A stretch of 64,000 nucleotides of DNA from contig JAAWBT010000089.1 in NCBI GenBank assembly GCA_022792835.1, positions 62,001 to 126,000 on the forward strand, given 5' to 3'. Below are positions 1-8,474 of this stretch, piece by piece. How positions within the stretch are numbered: the first letter of the stretch is position 1; every line of letters starts with the position of its first letter. The notes beneath the pieces were generated by a model. The model made no database searches, was not told where the DNA came from, and saw only the letters and a program-made list of their open reading frames with translations. The position numbers were made by a program, and so were the translations under genes. Source of the stretch: Lachnospiraceae bacterium. GTDB taxonomy: Bacteria; Bacillota; Clostridia; Lachnospirales; Lachnospiraceae.

Positions 1-98
1 GCTGCCCGGAAAAACCACTTCCCAATTGATCAGGAATCGAGTATAATAAACATTAGATGTTTTTTGGAAGGGAAAAAGGTTTATCTGGAGGTGGCAGC

Positions 99-1535
99 GT
101 GAAAAAAATTTTGTTCGCAACATCGGAATGTGTGCCGTTTATCAAAACGGGCGGTCTTGCAGACGTGGCAGGCTCTCTGCCGAAGTATTTTGACAAGGAA
201 GAATATGACATTCGGGTGATTCTCCCCTATTATCAGTGTATTCCTGCAAAATTCAGGGAGAAAGCAAAATACCTGACGAATTTTTATATGAACTATATGT
301 GGCAGGACCGGTATGTGGGCCTGTTTGAGATCATACATGAAGGCATCACCTTCTACTTTGTTGATAATGAATGGTATTTCAGCGGCGCGAAGCCTTATAC
401 AGATATGTATTTCGATCTGGAGAAATTTGCGTTTTTTTCTAAGGCTGTTCTTTCAGCTCTCCCGGTACTGGATTTCCGGCCGGATGTCATCCACTGCCAT
501 GACTGGCAGACGGGCCTGATTCCGGTTCATCTGAAAGACAAATTCGCTGATAATCCCTTCTATCGCGGAATCAAATCTGTCATGACCATCCATAACCTGA
601 AGTTTCAGGGGGTTTGGAGCGTAGAAGTCATTCAGCGGATCTCAGAGCTTTCCGACTATTATTTTACGCCGGATAAATTAGAGTCCTATAAGAATGGAAA
701 TATGTTAAAAGGCGGCATCGTCTATGCAGATAAGGTGACGACGGTGAGCAATACTTATGCCCAGGAGATTAAGATGCCTTTCTACGGCGAGGGACTGGAC
801 GGCCTGATGCTGGCCAGGAGCCATGACCTTTGGGGGATTGTGAATGGCATCGACTATGAAGAGTGGAATCCGGCGGCAGATCCGTTCCTTGCGGCAGGCT
901 ATGATGCCAGGACCTTCCGCAAGGAGAAGGTAAAAAACAAGACGGCCCTCCAGAGGGAGCTGGGCCTGGAAGTCAATCCAAAGAAGTTCATGATCGGCAT
1001 AGTCTCCAGGCTGACGGACCAGAAGGGGCTGGATCTGGTGCAGTGCGTCATCGAGCAGATCTGTTCTGACGAGCTGCAGCTGGTGATCCTTGGAACCGGC
1101 GACGAGAAATATGAAAATATGTTCCGCCATTATGACTGGAAATATGGGGACAGCGTATCAGCCAATATCTATTATTCTGAGGCCATGTCCCATAAGATCT
1201 ATGCAGGCTGCGATGCATTCCTTATGCCAAGCTTGTTTGAGCCCTGCGGCTTAAGCCAGATCATCAGTCTGCGTTATGGGACAGTGCCCATCGTCCGGGA
1301 AACCGGAGGACTTAAGGATACGGTGGAGCCCTACAATGAATATGAGAGCATGGGAACTGGCTTCTCTTTCACCAATTACAACGCCCATGAGATGTTAGGC
1401 AGCATTCTGTATGCGAAGGATGTCTATTATAACAGAAAACGGGAGTGGAACAAGATCATTGACAGAGGGATGGCAAAGGATTTTTCCTGGGTAAGCTCTG
1501 CGAAGAAATACGAGGAACTGTACCATGCCTTATAA
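99..1535 (+). CDS. glgA: Glycogen synthase (ADP-glucose type, GT5)
   Basis: Transfers glucose from ADP-glucose to the non-reducing end of a growing alpha-1,4-glucan in the cytoplasm. The 478-residue protein has the usual family length. Its N-terminus VKKILFATSE followed by KTGGLADV is the ADP-glucose-binding KTGGL motif, and the C-terminal half carries SLFEPCGLSQ and the ETGGLKDT loop typical of GT5 synthases. The GTG at 99 is preferred over the ATG at 57 because GGAGGTGG (87-94) lies four bases upstream and the family begins at this point; the extra 14 residues from position 57 look like untranslated leader. The gene overlaps the following HD-domain gene by 11 bases, suggesting translational coupling. 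Other glg genes are not in the window. Confidence 0.95.
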   Translation: MKKILFATSECVPFIKTGGLADVAGSLPKYFDKEEYDIRVILPYYQCIPAKFREKAKYLTNFYMNYMWQDRYVGLFEIIHEGITFYFVDNEWYFSGAKPYTDMYFDLEKFAFFSKAVLSALPVLDFRPDVIHCHDWQTGLIPVHLKDKFADNPFYRGIKSVMTIHNLKFQGVWSVEVIQRISELSDYYFTPDKLESYKNGNMLKGGIVYADKVTTVSNTYAQEIKMPFYGEGLDGLMLARSHDLWGIVNGIDYEEWNPAADPFLAAGYDARTFRKEKVKNKTALQRELGLEVNPKKFMIGIVSRLTDQKGLDLVQCVIEQICSDELQLVILGTGDEKYENMFRHYDWKYGDSVSANIYYSEAMSHKIYAGCDAFLMPSLFEPCGLSQIISLRYGTVPIVRETGGLKDTVEPYNEYESMGTGFSFTNYNAHEMLGSILYAKDVYYNRKREWNKIIDRGMAKDFSWVSSAKKYEELYHAL

Positions 1536-2094
1536 AATGAAGAGACAGCTTCGGTCTTTTTTTCGGGGCAGAGAGGGAGAACGGCTGATTTCATGGCTGG
1601 AAAATACGTCCTGGGTGGAAGAGAAAGAATACAGACAGGACAAAGAGTATATGTCCTGTGTGCAGGACATTATGGAAAGCCCGGTTTTTCAGTCCATGGA
1701 CCGCTATATCCAGCACGGCAACACGACCACAAAGAATCACTGTATACAGGTGTCCTATCTGAGCTATTGCATCTGTAAAAACCATTCCCTGGATTATGTG
1801 GCGGCAGCCAGAGCGGGATTGCTCCATGACTTGTTCCTCTATGACTGGCATACCGCAGGAAACCATATCCATGGGTTTACCCATCCCAGGGTGGCGATGA
1901 ACAACGCCAGAAAATATTTTGACCTCACGCCCCAGGAGCTGAATATCATTCTTCGGCATATGTGGCCCCTCACACCCATTCCGCCCAGAAGCAAAGAGGG
2001 AATGGTGATCGTCTATGCAGATAAGTTCTGCAGTCTCCATGAAGTCTATGGACGGATGAAGCGGGCCATGTATCGACGAATGGTTCATGCCTGA
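1525..2094 (+). CDS. HD-domain protein (putative metal-dependent phosphohydrolase)
   Basis: A 189-residue protein with the HD-superfamily layout: an upstream His in HGNTTTKNHC (about residue 64-73), the HD pair in LLHDLFLYDW (about residue 100), then HGFTHP and RHMWPLTP, and a late Asp in VYADKFCSL. These would bind one or two metal ions. Substrate is unknown; the family includes nucleotide and cyclic-dinucleotide hydrolases, and nothing here distinguishes them. The start lies inside the 3' end of glgA, so the two genes are probably co-transcribed and coupled. A strong terminator follows directly after the stop codon. Confidence 0.8.
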   Translation: MPYKMKRQLRSFFRGREGERLISWLENTSWVEEKEYRQDKEYMSCVQDIMESPVFQSMDRYIQHGNTTTKNHCIQVSYLSYCICKNHSLDYVAAARAGLLHDLFLYDWHTAGNHIHGFTHPRVAMNNARKYFDLTPQELNIILRHMWPLTPIPPRSKEGMVIVYADKFCSLHEVYGRMKRAMYRRMVHA

Positions 2095-2116
2095 GGTGTT
2101 CAGAAAAAACAGACGT

Positions 2117-2167
2117 GCCCCGCCCGACAGGCGTTTTTGCCTGTCGGGCGGGGCTTTTCCTGTTTTT
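2117..2167 (+). terminator. Intrinsic terminator of the glgA operon
   Basis: A perfect 16-bp G+C-rich inverted repeat (2117-2132 with 2139-2154, 6-nt loop) is followed by a T-rich tract (2155-2167). It sits 22 bases after the HD gene stop and also separates this operon from the convergent AT-rich toxin-antitoxin module. Confidence 0.93.
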
Positions 2168-2188
2168 GGGCAAAAAATGTAAGCTTCC

Positions 2189-2554
2189 TCATATAACACA
2201 ACCATGGGAAATCAATTTCTGCTGCTTATCAGTCAGTCCACTGTAATTTAAAACTTCTAAATCAGATTTAAGATAATTACACATATAACTACGAATAATA
2301 TTTTTTTTAGGTATATATTCAAATCTAAATTTTGAATTATCAAACGAATTCCCATCAAAAAAACCACTTATAAATCGTTCCTCATTATTGCCGCTATGCA
2401 ATAATTCATCAATAATAAACAAACCAGAAAAATCTATTTCTTTCAATTGTTCCTGGAGTTCATTAACAAAATCAAAAGGAGAATCACTGGTTTTCATAAT
2501 AATTAGGATTTTTATATCTTTGTCGTTAAGATTTACGATATCAAAATTATTCAT
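2189..2554 (-). CDS. rnlB: RnlB-like antitoxin
   Basis: A 121-residue protein immediately downstream of the RnlA-like toxin gene on the same strand, 29 bases after its stop. Length matches E. coli RnlB (about 123 residues, from memory) and the shared pattern is visible: an NEL...L helix near residues 31-37, then G-(F/L)-x-x-D-E-L-L-x-x-G (GLFIIDELLHSG) and an ERFISG segment. In the E. coli system RnlB binds and inhibits the RnlA RNase; that role is inferred here. The start is supported by an AAGGAGA site seven bases upstream. Like the toxin gene, it is distinctly AT-rich with many ATA, AAT and TTA codons, unlike its neighbours, suggesting acquisition by transfer. Similarity is by eye, so other small antitoxins cannot be fully excluded. 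Confidence 0.65.
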   Translation of the reverse strand: MNNFDIVNLNDKDIKILIIMKTSDSPFDFVNELQEQLKEIDFSGLFIIDELLHSGNNEERFISGFFDGNSFDNSKFRFEYIPKKNIIRSYMCNYLKSDLEVLNYSGLTDKQQKLISHGCVI

Positions 2555-2583
2555 ATGTCTTCTCCTTTCTTCATTTATTACGT

Positions 2584-4020
2584 TTATTCATAGTATTCAT
2601 CAATAAGCGATAATGTTCTTTTAATTAAATCATGTGCTTTTCCTACATCGAGCAAATCTGTTGTATCCAAAGGTGCAGTAGGATTATCCCAATGCGACAA
2701 TTTATTTCGGTTACTATTAAAGAAAGTATAACAATTGCCTATATATTTGACTTGTTCTGTATTAGCTTTCCCATATCTGTCAGAACGTAATCTATATTTA
2801 GCCCCTACTTTCTCAAACATATCATAACCCTTTATTTTTATATCTTTCCAATCTGAAATAATCTCCAAATTCAAAAGAATCATTTTTAAATGACCATCTA
2901 TTGCTCTGATTACAGGTTGTGCCAAATATGTACCATCAAACATATTCCCATCCAGCTTTAAATTATATACCGCCTGATGTAATGTTTTCGACATCTTTAC
3001 TGGCAGTTTATCATAAGCGTTCGGCATATAATATTGAAATTTTGAACTAATTTCATCTTGGTCAACATTAATTTTGTATGTATCATTGTATATCTGAGGA
3101 ATTTTCTCAATTTCTACTAATTCAGTCACATATGACAAAATAGTCGAAAAAAGTTGCTTGGGTTTTCCCTGCATAACAAGTTTATTACCCTTGTCATAAT
3201 AATTTATCACTATTTTATCCTTATTACCTAATTTTAACGAAACAGAATGGCCATATGCAATATTCTTTTCTTCTTTCTGAATACTATTTGTTCCAAACTC
3301 TTCCTCTACCAAAATCAATATTGTTTTTAGATCTGACCACAAGATATCATCAACGGTAAACCAAAAATCTCCTTTTTTTATTTTAGGAATACCTTTCCCA
3401 TCCGTCAATGCTGCTTTCGCTAATTTATCAGCCTCTTCATTGTATTTGTTCCCTGTATGTGCAGCTATTTTTTTGAATGAAATATTAAGTTTATCACTAT
3501 TCTCTTTCATGAACTGTGCATACTTCTTTGTCAAATTGTTTTTGGCTTTCCACTCGCCAGTAGCCCATTTCTCTATGCCTAAATAATCATAACATATCTC
3601 TATTGCGGAATATCCATTCTTCTCACACCATTTTACTGCAAACATTGCTCCCAACATCTCTCCTGTAACATTTCGCAATGCTATTGAATCTGGATTATCT
3701 CCATTTCCGGACTCCCGAACAATCTCACCATTAGGAGTAATTATAACACAACCAAACGCATACTTACCAATATTTAAATCAAAACTGCCATCAACATATG
3801 CTATAATCTGACTTCCTAAAACTTCTTCCCCTTTTTCAAAAGAAATATTTAGCTCACTCTTCTCTATCCCGGATAAATATTTATTTGCATCTTCCTCTGT
3901 AAAAAAACTCTTATATTCTGCCCCCGGATACCCATTAACTGAATCGTTACATTCATTCCAACTTCTAAAAATTCCAACAGTTTTTCCTTTTTTTACAGCA
4001 TATATCTTATTCTTAGCCAT
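2584..4020 (-). CDS. rnlA: RNase HI-RnlA fusion: HEPN ribonuclease toxin with built-in RNase H
   Basis: 478 residues in three parts. Residues 1-50 (YAVKKGKTVGIFRSW) form an RNase H1 hybrid-binding (Cauli_VI) domain. Residues about 68-207 are an RNase HI fold with a complete acidic set: Asp in AYVDGS, Glu in TGEMLGA, Asp in CYDYLGIE and Asp in NEEADKLA, plus the AHTGNKYN loop. The remaining 270 residues resemble RnlA, ending in a HEPN segment with the RX4H motif RNKLSH near residue 447 and an AIDGHLKM helix before it. E. coli RnlA is a HEPN RNase cutting mRNA, restrained by RnlB, and its activity depends on a separate RNase HI; here that partner appears covalently joined. AT-rich composition suggests horizontal origin. 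The toxin role is inference; the RNase H and RX4H motifs are seen directly. Confidence 0.75.
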   Translation of the reverse strand: MAKNKIYAVKKGKTVGIFRSWNECNDSVNGYPGAEYKSFFTEEDANKYLSGIEKSELNISFEKGEEVLGSQIIAYVDGSFDLNIGKYAFGCVIITPNGEIVRESGNGDNPDSIALRNVTGEMLGAMFAVKWCEKNGYSAIEICYDYLGIEKWATGEWKAKNNLTKKYAQFMKENSDKLNISFKKIAAHTGNKYNEEADKLAKAALTDGKGIPKIKKGDFWFTVDDILWSDLKTILILVEEEFGTNSIQKEEKNIAYGHSVSLKLGNKDKIVINYYDKGNKLVMQGKPKQLFSTILSYVTELVEIEKIPQIYNDTYKINVDQDEISSKFQYYMPNAYDKLPVKMSKTLHQAVYNLKLDGNMFDGTYLAQPVIRAIDGHLKMILLNLEIISDWKDIKIKGYDMFEKVGAKYRLRSDRYGKANTEQVKYIGNCYTFFNSNRNKLSHWDNPTAPLDTTDLLDVGKAHDLIKRTLSLIDEYYE

Positions 4021-4046
4021 TACATTCTTTTCCCCCAGAGTGAGAC

Positions 4047-4088
4047 ATTATAACAAGTATCTCTTCGCCTGTCAACACTTCAACACTT
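4047..4088 (-). promoter_or_regulatory. Promoter of the rnlA-rnlB module with tandem repeat over -35
   Basis: On the minus strand TTGACA (4070-4075) and TATAAT (4047-4052) are both consensus with a 17-bp spacer, 27 bases upstream of the toxin start. Two head-to-tail copies of AGTGTTGA (4081-4088 and 4073-4080) run into the -35 box and could be an operator for autoregulation. The rest of the gap up to vanT (4089-4301) is AT-rich with no ORF or clear structure. Confidence 0.85.
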
Positions 4089-4301
4089 TTTCGTCATGAC
4101 ATCATATCTGTCGCTGTGCCTACATAATTCAAAAGCCCCTTCATAAACCAAATCCATCCTTTTCCGCTTATACTGACAAATGGACAAATTTTTTCATAAT
4201 TTATTCAGGCGTTTGTGATGACTCTAACCATACAGGCAGACGCTTTTCTTAAAATAATTATAGTCTAAATCTGTAGATATCTCAACAAATTTATAAATTC
4301 T

Positions 4302-6509
4302 TCACAAGTCCAGGCGCTCATCTTCTCCCCATATCCGCTCCAGCCGCCCTCCCAGCCTGCTCAAAATTTCATTGGTGATGGTACCGGAGAGTTCCGCCCA
4401 GTCACAGGCAGTGATCTGCTCCTCTCCCCAGGAGCCGATCAGGACAGCGTATCCTCCGGCCACGACAGCGGGGATACCAGTCACATCCACAATGGTCTGA
4501 TCCATGCAGATACGGCCCAGGATGGGAGCTCTCCTGCCGTTAATCAAGACGGAGCCTGTACCGCAGGAAAAGGAGCGGGGAAGGCCGTCGGCGTAGCCGA
4601 TGGCAAGGATGGCCAGAGTCCGTTCTTTTTCGGCTGTATAAGTGATTCCATAACCCACGGATTCCCCTGGATTAAGGTTTTTTACAGCAGTAATACGGGC
4701 CTTTAAGGAGAGGATGGGCTGCAGAAGGGCCCCAAGGGTTTTGGTGTCTTCTCTGGTGCTTAACACCCCATAGAGGGCGATTCCGGCCCGGACATAGTCT
4801 GAGGAAAGCTCCGGATATTTGAGGAGGCCATAGCTGGAGAGAAGGTGGATTTTCGGACAGGGACATCCCTGCATTTCCAATCCCTCCACACATCGGAAAA
4901 AGGCCGCGGTCTGTTTTTTTACGTAGGATTCTTCCCTTTCCGTCTGCCCGTCGCAGGTGCATAGATGGGTAAAGATTCCGTCCAGGATCAAGTTCTCCAT
5001 ATGCCAGAGGCTCTGCAGTCCTTTCAGATTTTCCGAAGGCTCTCCCAGCCTGTGCATTCCGGTGTCGATTCCCACGTGGACATGGATTTTTTGACCAAAA
5101 GAGTTTAAAAGCTCTCCATAGGAAACGTCGACGACGGTCTGGGTCAGGCAGAAGCGGGAGAGCAGGGAAAACTGGGAGGGATGGGTGTAGCCAAGAATGA
5201 GGATTTCTCCGGTGATTCCCTGTCTCCGAAGCTTGGCTCCCTCAGCGGCACAGGCCACACAGAAGGAGTCGATCCCCAGACGGTTCAATTCTTTGGCGAG
5301 TAAAAGGGCGCCATGGCCGTAAGCGTTGGCTTTTACAGCCGGCATCAGACGGCAGCCTCCTGGAGCGAGCCCTCTCAGATATTCCACATTGTGGAGGAGG
5401 GCCCGGCGGTCAAGTTCAATCCAGGCCCGTCTGCCGGAAACACTGGGAGCTGCCTCTTTCCTGGGGCGGGAGAGGAGGGCTGCTGCTTTGGATAGAAGCA
5501 CTGTGGCTGCGAAAGCAGCGGCAGAGGTCAAAAGGCTCACCGACAGGTATTGGACCAGAGGATTTTCCACCAGAAGCCAGGTCAGGTGAAGAGGCTTTGC
5601 CGCCATCCGAAGGGCGATCAGGACGGCAGGATGGAGAATATAGATCCAGGCAGAGATATTCCGGAGCCTTTTGGAAGAAGGTTGGTTTACGCAGAGGGCC
5701 AGCCGGAAAAGGAAAAACATGGAGGGCGCCAGAAACAGGTACATGCTGTCATGGCGGGGCGTCTCAAAATGGCGCAGCAAAAAAGCCTCCAGGGTCATCA
5801 GGGCAAAAGAGAAGATAAATCCAAGCAAAGTCCGGCGTCTGTCTTTTATTTGTCCCAAGGAGGACTCTCTGGAAAGCCCTGCTCCGAGGACCAGGAACAA
5901 AGGAGCAAAAAACAGACCGTTTCTGGTATAGGAGGATACCTGGAATAACCCTTCATATATGGCCTTCAGGGGAGGGACGGAGGCAACGAGCCCATAGTAG
6001 CTGTCCCCAGAGAGCCCGATGAGGTAGAGAAGCGCTGCCGCCCAGGCCGCCATGGGCCAGGAAAGGAAACGCATCAAAAGGGCGGCCAGAAAAACACCCA
6101 GGATGCAGGCCGGGAAATACCACAGATGGTAAAATGTTCCGTCAAAAAACACCATGCGAAGGAATCCGCCTGCGGTCAGCCCTCTATAATGCCCCGCATA
6201 GATGCCAAAGGGCAGGTAGAGTACCACGGAAAACAGATACAAAAGGCTGGTTTTTAAGAGGAAGCGCCGGAGGCGGGACGGAAACAGGGAGTGGGAGTCT
6301 TCTCCAAGGACAAAATACCCTGTCACCAGAAAAAAGAAGGGGACCGCCAGGCGGGCAAGGACTCTTGTGAGGAAAAAATCGGCCTCAGGGCTTATGGCCG
6401 ACAAAGGCGAAACATGGATGGCAATGACCAGGAAGGCGGCCAAAAGCCGGAAACGGTCAAGGCCGCCCCTAAAAGCCGCCGCCCCGCCGGGGGAGATGTT
6501 ACGAGGCAT
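4302..6509 (-). CDS. vanT: Membrane serine/alanine racemase VanT
   Basis: Produces D-Ser (and D-Ala) for D-Ala-D-Ser precursor synthesis. The 735-residue protein is a fusion: residues about 1-330 are a multi-pass acyltransferase-3 type membrane domain (FRLLAAFLVIAIHVSP, VPFFFLVTGYF) proposed to import L-Ser, and the rest is a PLP alanine racemase with the lysine motif AVKANAYGHGA, GIDTGMHRLG, the GYGITYTAE tyrosine region and GRICMDQT. The ATG at 6509 is chosen because GGAGGG lies six bases upstream; the open frame extends upstream to 6677 but that part lies inside vanXY. It overlaps the end of vanXY by 11 bases. Same length class as VanT of vanG-type clusters. Confidence 0.93.
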   Translation of the reverse strand: MPRNISPGGAAAFRGGLDRFRLLAAFLVIAIHVSPLSAISPEADFFLTRVLARLAVPFFFLVTGYFVLGEDSHSLFPSRLRRFLLKTSLLYLFSVVLYLPFGIYAGHYRGLTAGGFLRMVFFDGTFYHLWYFPACILGVFLAALLMRFLSWPMAAWAAALLYLIGLSGDSYYGLVASVPPLKAIYEGLFQVSSYTRNGLFFAPLFLVLGAGLSRESSLGQIKDRRRTLLGFIFSFALMTLEAFLLRHFETPRHDSMYLFLAPSMFFLFRLALCVNQPSSKRLRNISAWIYILHPAVLIALRMAAKPLHLTWLLVENPLVQYLSVSLLTSAAAFAATVLLSKAAALLSRPRKEAAPSVSGRRAWIELDRRALLHNVEYLRGLAPGGCRLMPAVKANAYGHGALLLAKELNRLGIDSFCVACAAEGAKLRRQGITGEILILGYTHPSQFSLLSRFCLTQTVVDVSYGELLNSFGQKIHVHVGIDTGMHRLGEPSENLKGLQSLWHMENLILDGIFTHLCTCDGQTEREESYVKKQTAAFFRCVEGLEMQGCPCPKIHLLSSYGLLKYPELSSDYVRAGIALYGVLSTREDTKTLGALLQPILSLKARITAVKNLNPGESVGYGITYTAEKERTLAILAIGYADGLPRSFSCGTGSVLINGRRAPILGRICMDQTIVDVTGIPAVVAGGYAVLIGSWGEEQITACDWAELSGTITNEILSRLGGRLERIWGEDERLDL

Positions 6510-7296
6510 ATCCATCCCTCCATTCTGTGATGATAAAGCCGTCCACATTGTCCCCGGAGACAGAATAGGGCAGCCTGTCGCTGACGAAGAGCCAGGTAAT
6601 TTCATCTTTCCTGGCAGGAAGCCAGGAGACGGCGATTTTCCGTTCCCCTTCAGTGAAGAGATAAGGATGCTTCCCATGGGGGAAATCCCTCAGGAAAAAG
6701 ATATATTCTTCCAGGGTAAGCCCTTCCTGTTCCATGATCGCCCCGTGGGGTGTTCCAACATAGCGGAAGTGCCAGGGTTCATGGCCGATGCCGGTGATGC
6801 CCTCTTTTTTGGAGGGATAGCGGCGGATAAAACCGTACTGGGGCGCCTGGGCCGCAAAGGCGCGGCAGATGCCAAAATCCGGAAAATCGGGGCAGAGAAA
6901 ATCAATGGAATCCTGCTTGAGCGCCAGATCAATGGCAAGGCCGGTCTGATGTTCACTGTGGCCGGGCAAGGCCACGTAGGTACTTGTGAAAGCTTTCCCG
7001 TGCCGGACAAGAGAGTCGTTCCAGATCTCTGTCTGTTCTGCCAGAGTGCGGTATCCGCTGACAGGCACAATCCCGTCCCATCCGCCGATCTGGTCCATAA
7101 GGCCGCAAAAGAGCACGGCGGCCCGCCGTTTTAAAAGTACGGGCGTTTTGGCCGTGTGTCCGCACAGAACGGACAGGGCTTCCGGCCCGAAATCGCCTGA
7201 CAGGGAGAAATCAGGTTCTTTATAATCATAATCCCGGTTCACTAAAATCAGGCTCCCCCTGTGGACCTGTTCCGGGGATAACTGTAAGGCCCTCAT
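6499..7296 (-). CDS. vanXY: VanXY-type D,D-carboxypeptidase/dipeptidase
   Basis: Zinc peptidase of the VanY/M15 family, 265 residues, expected to remove D-Ala-D-Ala dipeptide and the terminal D-Ala from pentapeptides so that only D-Ser-ending precursors persist. Visible signatures: PVSGYRTLAEQTEIW, the zinc ligands His and Asp in GHSEHQTGLAIDL, and the catalytic Glu and third zinc His in GIGHEPWHFRYVG. No signal peptide or membrane segment is evident, as expected for cytoplasmic VanXY rather than membrane-anchored VanY. Start overlaps the vanG stop by four bases (ATGA), so the two are translationally coupled. Whether it cleaves dipeptide, pentapeptide or both cannot be told from sequence. Confidence 0.9.
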   Translation of the reverse strand: MRALQLSPEQVHRGSLILVNRDYDYKEPDFSLSGDFGPEALSVLCGHTAKTPVLLKRRAAVLFCGLMDQIGGWDGIVPVSGYRTLAEQTEIWNDSLVRHGKAFTSTYVALPGHSEHQTGLAIDLALKQDSIDFLCPDFPDFGICRAFAAQAPQYGFIRRYPSKKEGITGIGHEPWHFRYVGTPHGAIMEQEGLTLEEYIFFLRDFPHGKHPYLFTEGERKIAVSWLPARKDEITWLFVSDRLPYSVSGDNVDGFIITEWRDGYAS

Positions 7297-8348
7297 GATC
7301 GTACCGCCAGTCGGATGATCCGGTCCAATACCTGAGAGAAAGAATAGCCGGCAGCCTTCATCATGCCGGGATAACGGCTGTGCTCTGTGAAACCGGGAAT
7401 GGTATTGACCTCATTGAATACAATCTCTCCCTGTGGCGTCAAAAACATGTCCACCCGGGCGAAGACGGAGCAGCCCAGAGCCCGGTAAATGACCTTGGCT
7501 GTTTCTTTGAGCCTTGCGGAAAGGTCCCGGTCGATTCTTGCAGGCACGTGGATGGCAGAGGTTTTCAGGGTATATTTTTCCGTATAATTAAAGAAGCCTT
7601 CCGACAGTTCAATCTCGTCCAGCTCCCCGGTGATCAGCTCCTGGGTGCCGAGGACGGCACAGCCCACCTCGAAGCCAGCGATATTTTCTTCCAGAATCAC
7701 CTGGCTGTCGTAGTGGAAGGCCAGGGCGACGGCGTCAGAGAGCTCTTCCAGCTTTTCCACCCGGGTGATGCCGTAGGAGGAGCCGGAGCGGACCGGCTTC
7801 ACATAGAGAGGAAAGCCGATCTCAAGGGCAAAGGACAGAGCGTGGGCAATGGGATCGTTGGCGTTTAAAGTCATAGATCTGGGAACCCTGACGCCGGCCA
7901 GGGCCGCCAGCTTATGGGCCCGGTCCTTGTCCATGCAGAGGGCGGAGGAAAGGGTGTTGCAGCCAGCCAGGGGAATGCCAAAGAGCTCCAGAAGCCCCTG
8001 CAAGGTGCCGTCCTCCCCGTTTTTTCCGTGTATGATGGGAAGGGCCACGTCAACAGGGATGGATCTGGAGGGTCCGTCCGGTTGTGGGAAAAGAAGCAGC
8101 CTGTGGTCCACCCGCTCTGTGGAGAGCATGGCGGGAATGGAATCTTTTTCATTGGCCCAGGTGTTGTCTTTGATTTTTTTTGTGTCGCCTTGAAAATAGA
8201 ACCACCGTCCGTCCATAGTGATGCCGACGGGGATCGGGCAATAGTTTGCCCGGTCCAGATTTTCGATGACGGCGTAAGCCGATTCCAGAGAAACTTCGTA
8301 TTCCGAAGAGCAGCCTCCGAAAAAAACAAGAACATTCCATTTACGCAT
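7293..8348 (-). CDS. vanG: D-alanine-D-serine ligase VanG
   Basis: ATP-grasp ligase of 351 residues in the Ddl family: MRKWNVLVFFGGCSSEYEVS at the N-terminus, PLYVKPVRSGSSYGI for nucleotide binding, and DMFLTPQGEIVFNEVNTIPGFT for metal binding. The omega-loop region reads TEKYTLKTSAIHVPARI, which is the VanC/VanE/VanG (D-Ser) form rather than the KGYRLFT-type loop of D-Ala-D-Lac ligases; this, and the downstream serine racemase, make D-Ala-D-Ser the expected product. First gene of the resistance part of the cluster. An AAAGGATGG site precedes the ATG. A hairpin in the 126-bp gap upstream may control its expression. Confidence 0.93.
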   Translation of the reverse strand: MRKWNVLVFFGGCSSEYEVSLESAYAVIENLDRANYCPIPVGITMDGRWFYFQGDTKKIKDNTWANEKDSIPAMLSTERVDHRLLLFPQPDGPSRSIPVDVALPIIHGKNGEDGTLQGLLELFGIPLAGCNTLSSALCMDKDRAHKLAALAGVRVPRSMTLNANDPIAHALSFALEIGFPLYVKPVRSGSSYGITRVEKLEELSDAVALAFHYDSQVILEENIAGFEVGCAVLGTQELITGELDEIELSEGFFNYTEKYTLKTSAIHVPARIDRDLSARLKETAKVIYRALGCSVFARVDMFLTPQGEIVFNEVNTIPGFTEHSRYPGMMKAAGYSFSQVLDRIIRLAVRS

Positions 8349-8381
8349 AAGAATTGTCCATCCTTTCCAAAACAGATAAAA

Positions 8382-8425
8382 GCACTGTGTTTTACTGACA
8401 GCTTGATTCTATCAGAACACAGTGC
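8382..8425 (-). terminator. Hairpin between vanS and vanG: terminator or attenuator
   Basis: A perfect 10-bp inverted repeat (8382-8391 with 8416-8425, 24-nt spacer) carries a further CTGA/TCAG pair inside. Read on the minus strand, the second arm runs straight into TTTTATCTGTTTT, giving it the form of an intrinsic terminator between the regulatory (vanRS) and resistance (vanG-XY-T) parts. It could instead be an operator for VanR. A possible -10 (TAGAAT, 8406-8411) lies within the loop without a recognisable -35, as is common at activator-dependent promoters. Confidence 0.6.
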
Positions 8426-8474
8426 ATAAGGTTTGTGGTTTTCCTTCGAAAAGGATGACAGTTTTCTCACGGCT

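Noticed and set aside
5313-5948. Several plus-strand frames of 60-132 residues inside vanT
   Set aside because: Shadows of the vanT membrane domain; Arg/Gly/Lys-rich without any motif.
6367-7134. 255-residue plus-strand open frame across vanT/vanXY
   Set aside because: It is antisense to two genes with intact catalytic motifs, has no ribosome site and no recognisable domain; a by-product of G+C-rich codons.
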